Shown: positions 1 through 5,584 of the stretch, one piece after another
Position numbering within the stretch: position 1 is the stretch's first letter
Layout: each line of letters starts with the position of its first letter
Assembly: GCA_003233475.1 (NCBI GenBank)
Contig: QILU01000007.1
Span: 1-5,584 of the forward strand
Reading direction: 5' to 3'
Source: Ahrensia sp.
Lineage (GTDB): Bacteria; Pseudomonadota; Alphaproteobacteria; Rhizobiales; Rhizobiaceae
DNA: 5,584 nucleotides
The notes under the pieces: generated by a model
What the model saw: only the letters and a program-made list of their open reading frames with translations
The model's database searches: none
Told to the model about the DNA's origin: nothing
Made by a program: the position numbers and the translations under genes

Positions 1-2771
1 AACAAATAAACGAAACCCTGGCCGAGAGAACCCGCGATATTGCAGCCGTCTTCACCGATGGCCAAAACACCATCACCACAAATCTGGCTCAGCAATTGGA
101 AGATACCAGGGAATCCCTTGAAACAAAAACCATGGAACTCAGCCTTACGATGGCATCCAGGGTTGATGAAATAAACCAGAAAATCGCTGATCAGGTTGAT
201 GCGGCAGACAGCAAAATGTCTGCAAGGGTTTCCCAAATCGACAGCACACTTGAGGCTCGCACTACTGAAATTGACAGTAAACTTGGAGCACGCACCGCTG
301 AGATTGATAGCACACTTGAAGCGCGAACCAACGAAATCGACAGCAAGCTTGAAGCACGCACTACTGAAATTGACAGTAAATTCGATGAACGAATGAGCGA
401 CATTGATGGCCGTGTGGCTCACCGTTTGGAGATGATTGACAAAACCCTTGCAGAGGGAACAGCCGCGGCGGACAAACTTCTGGCCGAGCGAACCAGTTCC
501 ATGAAGGACACATTCGACGAGCAAATCGGTGTGGTTGATTTGACCCTTGGAACCCGGGTTGATGCGATCAGCGCTTCACTTGATGCCGGGGCTGAACGGG
601 TTAACGACATGCTGGCTGAGCGGGCCCGCGAACTTTCCGCTTCCCTCGACACCAATCTTGAAGGAATATCCACCATGCTTACCAAGGAAGCAGCGAAAGC
701 AGAAAATGCCATGGCTGAATCCATGAAGTCGATGGAAGGCAAAATCGCTGAGCAACTGACAGCCGCTGATGGTGCATTGGCAGCCCGCGCAGAACAGGTG
801 ACCACTTCTCTGGCTGAGCGGACCGCGGAATTAAACACAACGCTGGCGGCGCGCTCGCGTGAGTTAAGCCAGCTCCTCACTAAAGACACCCTGCCCTTGC
901 TTCGTAATTTCGAAACTCAAGGCAAAGAAGTTGCGGCGACGCTGGCAAAATCGAGCGAAGAAATTGCCACCGGTCTTGTAGCAAAATTAAGCGATACTTC
1001 GATTTTGTTGAAATCTTCCGCTGATGAAGCAGCACAAAAACTGGAAGGCATGTTGGTTGAATCAAACGAACGTATGGAAGGTTCCGCGCAAGCGGCGGCC
1101 GAAGACCTTGCAGCGCGATACCTTTCCCTTGAAGAACGGACAACCGATCTGGTCGGAAAATTGTCCCACTCCAGCAATACCCTCGCAAATGTGGTTGAAA
1201 GCCAGGCCATGACATTGGCTTCCACCGGGGAAGAAATGTCTAATAAAATAACTGAAGTTGCCCAGGAGGTTGGAGATCGGGTGCGTTCTGAATCCGCTGC
1301 CATGGTCAACACCCTCACCGCCAAATCAAATGAAACTATCGAGGCGCTGAGTTCAACCAACGATCGTTTGCGCACTGAAATTGGCGATTTATTGAATCGC
1401 CTGTCGCAATCAAATGCCACCCTCGGCACCCTCATTTCAGCCGCCGATACCACCATGAACGATGCGCAAGATACTTTGCTGACCAGGACAGAAGAGTTCA
1501 CCACGGCGGTCGGTCAGGCCTCCAATGAACTTACTGTTTCATCGAATTTGATCGAGAACAATTATCTTGGGCTGAAAGAAGTTTCTGCGATTGTCCTTGT
1601 TGAAATTGCTGAAATTGCAAAAAGATTTGAAGAACAGTCCGGTGCATTGCACTCCGTTTCCCAATTGCTTAACGAGACACAAAGCAACATTGCTGTCAGC
1701 CTTGACGACAGGCGCGATGCGATTGAGTCTCTCACCAATGGTCTGGTGGCAAAATCTTCTGATCTTGAAGAGTTGATGGGGCGCTTTTCCGCCATGCTAA
1801 CTGATTCCGTTTCCAGCGCGGAAGGCCGCGCAAAATCTCTGACCCAGGGGCTTGCGGAAAGTGTTGGGCAAGCAGCAACGGAAGCCACGGAGCGCTTTGC
1901 GGCAGCAACCCATGAAATGCGTGTTGCGGCAAATGACCTTCGAACCGACCTTGCCAGCACGCGCAATGAATTGAAGAAAAGCGTTATTGATCTACCTGAG
2001 GAAACCAAAGAGTCCACCACTGCCATGCGCCGGGTGGTTTCTGACCAAATCAAAGCGTTGAAGGACTTGCAAAATATTGTAACCAAAACCCAGCGCTTTC
2101 AGGATGCTGCTCCGAGCAATCTGGCTTCAAGCATCGCGCCACAAGCCGCGCAAAATCCTCCTCCTCCTCTTGCGCACCCCCCCCGCCCGGCTGTAAAACC
2201 GCCCATCCCGGTGCGCCAGAAAACGTCACCAGTGCGCGAAACCGCTGCTCCTGCAATATCCACCAGGGCTGAAACTCCCGTGATGGCTACCCCTTTGCCT
2301 TTGCGCGGTGGCTTGGACTTTACTGAAACTGCACCCCCTGCCGCAAGTTCCGGCGACGGTTGGGTAAGAGATTTGCTTAATCGGGCTTCACAAGATGATA
2401 CGGATAGCAAAACCTCCCTGGAACGAGATTCGGGCAAATCACTAAGCACCCTGTCTGCCGATATTGCAAAATCCATCGAACATCAGTCCGCCGTCAATCT
2501 TTGGCAGCGGTACCAGTCCGGTGATCGAGATGTTTTCAACAGAGATATTTATACCCCTCAAGGGCGCAAAACATATGATGAAATCAGCGCTAAGTATCAT
2601 GCGGATCCCAAGTTTCAAGATTCAGTTGATCGTTATGTGGCCGATTTCGAGCGTTTAATTGCCGACGTCGCGAAAAATGATCGCGATAATATAATGACGC
2701 AAACCTATCTCACCTCCGACACCGGCAAGGTTTACACCATGCTGGCCCACGCTGCCGGTCGGTTTGGATAA
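1..2771 (+). CDS. GPR/RgsE-like giant coiled-coil polar growth protein (5' end outside window)
   Basis: The frame is open from the first full codon at position 3 to the TAA at 2769-2771, giving 922 residues with no start in view. The TTG at 96 is simply an internal leucine. The first ~460 residues are 11-residue repeats of the type LAERTxEIDSx, rich in Ala, Glu, Ser and Thr with very few aromatic residues, so a long amphipathic helix or coiled coil is expected. Less regular helical sequence follows to about 2100, then a Pro/Ala-rich linker (about 2100-2350), then a compact C-terminal domain (about 2352-2768) with GWVRDLLNRAS, LWQRYQSGDRDVFNRDIY and a terminal YLTSDTGKVYTMLAHA. This layout and C-terminus match the roughly 2,100-residue Hyphomicrobiales protein called GPR in Agrobacterium and RgsE in Sinorhizobium, which forms a ring at the growing pole and is needed for polar growth and rod shape. 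The role here is inferred from that family. Older annotation calls these proteins kinesin-like or apolipoprotein-like, but no motor domain is visible. No signal peptide or membrane segment occurs in the visible part. Confidence 0.8.
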   Translation, partial: QINETLAERTRDIAAVFTDGQNTITTNLAQQLEDTRESLETKTMELSLTMASRVDEINQKIADQVDAADSKMSARVSQIDSTLEARTTEIDSKLGARTAEIDSTLEARTNEIDSKLEARTTEIDSKFDERMSDIDGRVAHRLEMIDKTLAEGTAAADKLLAERTSSMKDTFDEQIGVVDLTLGTRVDAISASLDAGAERVNDMLAERARELSASLDTNLEGISTMLTKEAAKAENAMAESMKSMEGKIAEQLTAADGALAARAEQVTTSLAERTAELNTTLAARSRELSQLLTKDTLPLLRNFETQGKEVAATLAKSSEEIATGLVAKLSDTSILLKSSADEAAQKLEGMLVESNERMEGSAQAAAEDLAARYLSLEERTTDLVGKLSHSSNTLANVVESQAMTLASTGEEMSNKITEVAQEVGDRVRSESAAMVNTLTAKSNETIEALSSTNDRLRTEIGDLLNRLSQSNATLGTLISAADTTMNDAQDTLLTRTEEFTTAVGQASNELTVSSNLIENNYLGLKEVSAIVLVEIAEIAKRFEEQSGALHSVSQLLNETQSNIAVSLDDRRDAIESLTNGLVAKSSDLEELMGRFSAMLTDSVSSAEGRAKSLTQGLAESVGQAATEATERFAAATHEMRVAANDLRTDLASTRNELKKSVIDLPEETKESTTAMRRVVSDQIKALKDLQNIVTKTQRFQDAAPSNLASSIAPQAAQNPPPPLAHPPRPAVKPPIPVRQKTSPVRETAAPAISTRAETPVMATPLPLRGGLDFTETAPPAASSGDGWVRDLLNRASQDDTDSKTSLERDSGKSLSTLSADIAKSIEHQSAVNLWQRYQSGDRDVFNRDIYTPQGRKTYDEISAKYHADPKFQDSVDRYVADFERLIADVAKNDRDNIMTQTYLTSDTGKVYTMLAHAAGRFG
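18..908 (+). repeat. 27 tandem 33-bp (11-residue) coding repeats
   Basis: Split into 33-bp units from the CTG at 18, the protein gives 27 successive 11-mers with no insertion or deletion. Position 1 is nearly always Leu, Met, Ile or Phe. Position 4 is often Arg, position 7 often Glu and position 8 usually hydrophobic. Examples are LAERTRDIAAV (18), LEARTTEIDSK (249), LEARTNEIDSK (315) and LAERTAELNTT (810). At DNA level most units have diverged, but those at 249-281 and 348-380 differ at only two of 33 positions. An 11-residue (hendecad) period fits a straight or slightly right-handed coiled coil, or an apolipoprotein-like amphipathic helix. The 11-residue period continues beyond 908 with weaker consensus and a moved register. 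Confidence 0.85.
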
Positions 2772-2825
2772 GCTCCCCGATCACGTTTGATCACAACTGA
2801 CAAAACGCACTTGTTGATAACTCAA

Positions 2826-2856
2826 TGGACACTTAGCCTCGAAATCATGGAATAAT
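2826..2856 (+). promoter_or_regulatory. Candidate sigma-70-like promoter for the small secreted protein
   Basis: TGGACA at 2826-2831 and AATAAT at 2851-2856 each match five of six consensus bases, but the 19-bp spacer is longer than the ideal 17. The -10 ends 28 bp before the ATG at 2885. No terminator separates the upstream gene from this site, so read-through from it is also possible. This is a weak call made by eye. Confidence 0.25.
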
Positions 2857-2873
2857 CCTTTCATTCGAACCAT

Positions 2874-2877
2874 AGGA
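2874..2877 (+). promoter_or_regulatory. Ribosome binding site of the small secreted protein
   Basis: AGGA lies seven bases before the ATG at 2885. It supports this start, which also places a complete signal peptide at the N-terminus. Confidence 0.55.
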
Positions 2878-2884
2878 TCTCATC

Positions 2885-3214
2885 ATGAAAACTCCCCTAC
2901 TTATTGCGGGTCTGTTGGCTGCTTCCCTCTCCACAAACGCCCACGCAGCCGCTTTTCAAAATTCAGGTGGAATCGCGACAATCGGGGCGGAAGATACGCT
3001 GGTTGTGAAGTTTCGGAAAAACCTATCGGGGGCCGCAAAGTTAAAGCGCTTAATGCGTCCGCATTTCGGGCGTTACCTCCCCATAACTCAGGACATACGA
3101 GATGCTACCGGTGACCCAGACATCGTGGTGTTTGACCGTCGCGGGCTTCGTAGCGAATTATACACCTGCACTTTCATTACCTATCGCGGAAAACGCGCCA
3201 TGACTTGCGACTAG
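2885..3214 (+). CDS. Small secreted protein of unknown function (109 aa)
   Basis: I do not recognise the family. The ATG has an AGGA motif at good spacing. Residues 1-22 look like a Sec signal peptide: Lys2, a hydrophobic core LLIAGLLAASL and an AHA cleavage motif around residues 19-21, so the product is probably periplasmic or secreted. The mature part is about 87 residues and basic, with a cluster KLKRLMRPHFGR at residues 52-63. The end contains the only two cysteines, Cys95 and Cys108 (YTCTFITYRGKRAMTCD), with only Asp109 after the last. A disulfide closing a C-terminal beta hairpin is plausible after export, but this is inference. The gene runs in the same direction as the large coiled-coil gene 113 bp upstream and converges with tig. 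Nothing in the sequence shows a functional link with either. An intact signal peptide and a good ribosome binding site make it a likely real gene. Confidence 0.7.
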   Translation: MKTPLLIAGLLAASLSTNAHAAAFQNSGGIATIGAEDTLVVKFRKNLSGAAKLKRLMRPHFGRYLPITQDIRDATGDPDIVVFDRRGLRSELYTCTFITYRGKRAMTCD

Positions 3215-3258
3215 AGCCGTTCCCCTTTTGATGGTTACATCAAAAGGATAAGGAACCG
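3211..3258 (+). repeat. Intergenic palindrome overlapping the stop codon
   Basis: CCTTTTGATG (3224-3233) and CATCAAAAGG (3238-3247) form a perfect 10-bp stem around a GTTA loop. An outer stem GTTCC/GGAAC (3219-3223 with 3252-3256) extends it, with a four-base bulge ATAA on the 3' side. There is no T-tract after the stem, so it is not a standard terminator. It may stabilise the 3' end of the upstream mRNA, or be a copy of a dispersed palindromic repeat of the kind common between genes in Hyphomicrobiales. A single window cannot show whether it is dispersed. Confidence 0.6.
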
Positions 3259-3308
3259 CGTAAAAACAAAGCACTAGAGTCGTTCAGTGTTTATGCCCTA
3301 AGCAAGCA

Positions 3309-3343
3309 AAAAGCCCGATTTGAGTTGTTCAAAGCGGGCTTTT
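3309..3343. terminator. Bidirectional intrinsic terminator between convergent genes
   Basis: AAAAGCCCG (3309-3317) pairs perfectly with CGGGCTTTT (3335-3343). After one A-G mismatch, TTTGA/TCAAA (3319-3323 with 3329-3333) adds five pairs around a five-base loop. On the minus strand the stem ends in a run of five T, 29 bases after the tig stop codon. On the plus strand it ends in four T, 95 bases after the stop of the small secreted gene. It should serve tig best and can also block transcription arriving from the left. Confidence 0.85.
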
Positions 3344-3371
3344 AAAAATTCTCAATTAACATTGCTACAAA

Positions 3372-4718
3372 TTATTCTGGAAGTTCATCATCCTTCATCA
3401 GTTCTTCCTTGCTGACTTTCTTGTCTTTCACGGAAGCTGATTCAAGAATGTGGTCAACCACTTTTTCTTCAAAAATCGGGGCGCGAAGACCAGCAACAGC
3501 GTCCGGATTGTTTTGGAAAAATTCGTAAATCTGTTTTTCCTGTCCGGGAAACTGCTGAACCTGTTGCATCAATGATTGCTGCAACTCGTTTTCAGTGACC
3601 TCAATCTTGGCCTCCTCACCAATATCCGCCAATACCAGTCCCAAACGCACCCGGCGCTCAGCAAGCTTTTGGTAATCTTTACGGGCCTTGGCTTCCGTGG
3701 TGTCTTCATCCTTGAAGGTCTTACCGGCTTTTTCCAGATCATCGGTAATCTGATTCCAGATATTGTCGAATTCCTGAGAAACCATTCCTTCAGGTAAATC
3801 GAACTTGTGCAGTTTATCCAGTTGATCCAGCAATTGGCGTTTAACCTTGGTGCGGGTTTGGTCGCTGTATTGGCTTTCGATCTGCTCTTTAATCACGTCT
3901 TTTAGTTTGGCGAGATCGTCCAGGCCTAGATTTTTTGCAAGTTCATCATCAATCTTGACTTTGCCGGGCTTGCCGACTTCGTGAACTGTTACTTCAAATA
4001 TTGCTTGTTTTCCGGCCAGATTCTCAGAGCCATAATCATCGGGGAATTTCACTTTAACTTCCAACTCGTCACCGGCCGTGGTGCCGATTAACTGATCTTC
4101 AAATCCGGGAATAAACGTGTTGGAACCCAAAACCAGATGCGCCCCTTCGTCCTTACCGCCATCAAAAGGCTCTCCGTCAATTTTACCGAGGTAATCCATG
4201 GTAACGCGGTCTTTTTTCGCCGCTTTGCCCTTCTTGGCCTCATAAGTCGCATTGTTTTCGGCAATGCGCTCCACCTGTTCCATGATCTCCTTGTCAGAAA
4301 TCTCAACAACCGGGCGTTCGATTTTCAACTTCTTAAAATCGGCCACCTTAAATGGCGGAATAACTTCATAAACAATTTTGAATTCGAAATCTTTCTTGCC
4401 ACTTAGAATTTTTTCCGCTTCGGCTTCATCTTCGGTCATTGAAATAGCGGGCTTTTGGGCTGCTTTTTCTCCGCGTTCTTTCAGCGCAGCTTTGGTTTGC
4501 TCATCAATTGTTTCATTCACCAACTCCCCCATGACCGATTTGCCGTAGAGCTTGGAAACATGGGACAGGGGCACTTTGCCCGCGCGAAAACCGTTGATCT
4601 TTACCCGGTCTTTCAAGTCCAGCAAACGTTCGTCACGCTTGGTATTCATGTCTTTGGCTGGAATAACAACCGTAATTTCGCGCTTCAAGCCTTCGTTGAG
4701 CGTCTCGGTAACCTTCAT
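3372..4718 (-). CDS. tig: Trigger factor, ribosome-associated chaperone and peptidyl-prolyl isomerase
   Basis: Trigger factor binds the ribosome next to the exit tunnel and shields nascent chains in the cytoplasm. It also has prolyl cis-trans isomerase activity. The protein starts [15 protein letters not shown], as usual in Alphaproteobacteria. The ribosome-binding domain carries the signature GFRAGKVP at residues 43-50. The FKBP-type isomerase domain covers about residues 165-248, with [33 protein letters not shown] and [21 protein letters not shown]. The helical C-terminal chaperone domain follows (about 250-425), then a charged tail ending DDELPE. At 448 residues it has normal length and no lesion is visible. 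An in-frame ATG at 4763 would add 15 residues, but the ATG at 4718 has AAGGA seven bases upstream and matches the family N-terminus, so I chose it. The gene stands alone, without the clpP-clpX-lon neighbours seen in gammaproteobacteria, and ends at a strong terminator. Confidence 0.97.
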   Translation of the reverse strand: MKVTETLNEGLKREITVVIPAKDMNTKRDERLLDLKDRVKINGFRAGKVPLSHVSKLYGKSVMGELVNETIDEQTKAALKERGEKAAQKPAISMTEDEAEAEKILSGKKDFEFKIVYEVIPPFKVADFKKLKIERPVVEISDKEIMEQVERIAENNATYEAKKGKAAKKDRVTMDYLGKIDGEPFDGGKDEGAHLVLGSNTFIPGFEDQLIGTTAGDELEVKVKFPDDYGSENLAGKQAIFEVTVHEVGKPGKVKIDDELAKNLGLDDLAKLKDVIKEQIESQYSDQTRTKVKRQLLDQLDKLHKFDLPEGMVSQEFDNIWNQITDDLEKAGKTFKDEDTTEAKARKDYQKLAERRVRLGLVLADIGEEAKIEVTENELQQSLMQQVQQFPGQEKQIYEFFQNNPDAVAGLRAPIFEEKVVDHILESASVKDKKVSKEELMKDDELPE

Positions 4719-4726
4719 GGGGTGGT

Positions 4727-4731
4727 CCTTC
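4727..4731 (-). promoter_or_regulatory. tig: Ribosome binding site that fixes the tig start
   Basis: On the minus strand AAGGA is followed by seven bases (CCACCCC) and then the ATG at 4718. This favours the 448-residue product over the longer form starting at 4763. Confidence 0.65.
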
Positions 4732-4985
4732 GTCTTGTCTTGTTTAAGAAGCGCCATCAGCATAAATTTGGCCGCCGCCGCTCATCATTCGTATTTATTG
4801 GATGTTCATAATGCCCCATTGGGTCGTCACCAATGAAAGCTTCGCGGGTGATAGCGAATTTGAGCTGAATGGGCAATGGGTAAGTGTCGCATTCACCCTC
4901 TAGCGTTCAATTTTCTTCGAGCCATCAAGGGAGCGACTCCAAGCTTGCCCCTAAGGGTTTGATTACAAGCCTGATGGTAAGTTAT

Positions 4986-5429
4986 TTATCCGCCCAAAAC
5001 CATGGCCCAATAGTTTCGCCCGCCGGATTTAGCTACCGATAATCCGAAATAACGCATGCGCGGATGCAACATGTTTTTGCGGTGTCCGGGGGAGTTCATC
5101 CACCCTTTTAGTACCCGCGTCAGGGTCTTTTGCCCCCGAGCAATATTTTCTGCCGCCAACCCGCGATACCCAACCCGCTTCAAACGGGCAGAAAACGACT
5201 GCCCAAACCCAACCTTGTGGGCCATCTTCTGCTTGCGCGCCATTAACACAGATTGCTCTTTCGCCGCCCTTTGCAGAGCAGGATGCAATTGCAACTTAGT
5301 TAGCCCGTTGGCCAAGCGAATTTGATTCACCGCCTGCAAAATCGTCGCGGAGGATTGCTGCGCGTGAACTTGAGAAATGCCCCCCAAAATACTGAAAATT
5401 ATTGCAATGATAAAAATGAAACGCTTCAT
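4986..5429 (-). CDS. Secreted CAP/SCP-domain protein (147 aa)
   Basis: The protein belongs to the CAP superfamily (cysteine-rich secretory proteins, antigen 5, PR-1) in its short bacterial form. Residues 1-23 are a signal peptide: MKR, the hydrophobic core FIFIIAIIFSILGG and a VHA cleavage motif, giving a mature protein starting QQSS that should be periplasmic or extracellular. The CAP fold covers about residues 27-147. It has NQIRLANGL (35-43), LHPALQRAA (48-56), His71 in MAH, Glu94 in AENIARG, and GWMNSPGHRKNML (109-121) with His116 and Asn119, ending NYWAMVLGG. His71, Glu94 and His116 are the expected cavity residues of the family. The biochemical role of bacterial CAP proteins is mostly unknown, so no reaction is proposed. 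A TTG at 5471 and an ATG at 5468 lie upstream in frame, but they lack a ribosome binding site and would bury the signal peptide. The ATG at 5429 has AGGGG nine bases upstream. It is transcribed toward tig but ends 267 bp before it. Confidence 0.88.
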   Translation of the reverse strand: MKRFIFIIAIIFSILGGISQVHAQQSSATILQAVNQIRLANGLTKLQLHPALQRAAKEQSVLMARKQKMAHKVGFGQSFSARLKRVGYRGLAAENIARGQKTLTRVLKGWMNSPGHRKNMLHPRMRYFGLSVAKSGGRNYWAMVLGG

Positions 5430-5438
5430 ACCAAACGG

Positions 5439-5443
5439 CCCCT
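5439..5443 (-). promoter_or_regulatory. Ribosome binding site of the CAP protein gene
   Basis: AGGGG on the minus strand lies nine bases before the ATG at 5429. Together with the signal peptide that begins at this ATG, it decides the start against the upstream in-frame TTG at 5471 and ATG at 5468. Confidence 0.45.
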
Positions 5444-5584
5444 GCCATTGAACTGAGATGTTGCTCATCAAAGACAGAAACAGACTGCCGGGTTGTTAAC
5501 AGTAAAAATGGAATGACAATGTGGTTAAAAACCCGCCAATTGATCCGTTAAAATTCAATTCGGTCGGCGGTAAAGCGCGAGAGC

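Noticed and set aside
191..403. Minus-strand open frame with repeated RASSLLSIS-like units, and a plus-strand companion at 196-396
   Set aside because: These are the 33-bp repeats of the large coiled-coil gene read in other frames. The repeat unit happens to lack stops there, and there is no ribosome binding site or recognisable product.
419..2476. Several minus-strand open frames of 66-195 residues inside the large gene
   Set aside because: They are antisense to a clearly coding repeat and helical sequence, are rich in Ser/Ala/Arg from complementing Ala/Glu/Leu codons, and show no family motif.
2779..2794. GATCAC direct repeat and TGATCA palindrome after the large gene
   Set aside because: They are short, with no terminator-like stem and T-tract and no recognisable operator. 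They are likely chance.
4719..4763. Longer tig start at 4763, adding 15 residues
   Set aside because: The family N-terminus begins at [10 protein letters not shown], and AAGGA sits seven bases before the ATG at 4718.
3576..4836. Plus-strand open frames antisense to tig
   Set aside because: The trigger factor is intact and unmistakable on the minus strand. The antisense frames are low-information shadows.
4719..4985. Possible tRNA gene upstream of tig
   Set aside because: I found no T-arm GTTCRA motif with matching acceptor stems on either strand. The TTCGA at 4916-4920 has no supporting arms.
5548..5583. Possible 3' end of another minus-strand gene at the window edge (reads LSRFTADRIEF then TAA)
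   Set aside because: Only 11 codons are visible, a second frame also ends nearby (TGA at 5555-5557), and nothing allows the correct frame or product to be chosen.

Overview
The window looks like chromosomal DNA of moderate GC content from an alphaproteobacterium, most likely of the order Hyphomicrobiales (Rhizobiales). The main reason is the first gene. It encodes the C-terminal 922 residues of a giant coiled-coil protein whose repeats and C-terminal domain match the GPR/RgsE family of growth-pole proteins (often annotated 'kinesin-like' or 'apolipoprotein A1/A4/E domain'). The trigger factor is also of alphaproteobacterial type, with an N-terminus starting [15 protein letters not shown]. These assignments come from recognising the sequences; no search was run.

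Layout. Positions 1-2771 (+) hold the GPR/RgsE-like gene, whose 5' end lies outside the window. A 113-bp gap with a weak candidate promoter and a clear ribosome binding site leads to a small secreted protein of unknown function (2885-3214, +). This gene converges on the trigger factor gene tig (3372-4718, -). The 157 bp between them hold a palindrome starting at the first gene's stop codon and a strong bidirectional terminator. Upstream of tig is a 267-bp gap with no convincing gene, then a gene for a small secreted CAP/SCP-domain protein (4986-5429, -). The last 155 bp are the leader of that gene and possibly the extreme 3' end of another minus-strand gene.

How the genes relate. There is no sign of one multi-gene system. 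The window holds a polar-growth scaffold, a ribosome-associated chaperone and two small exported proteins, each probably with its own transcript. No mobile element, CRISPR array, tRNA or phage gene is visible. The most notable structure is in the large protein: 27 consecutive 11-residue units without an insertion or deletion (18-908). They continue at the same period, with a moved register, to about 1400, and include two nearly identical 33-bp units spaced 99 bp apart.
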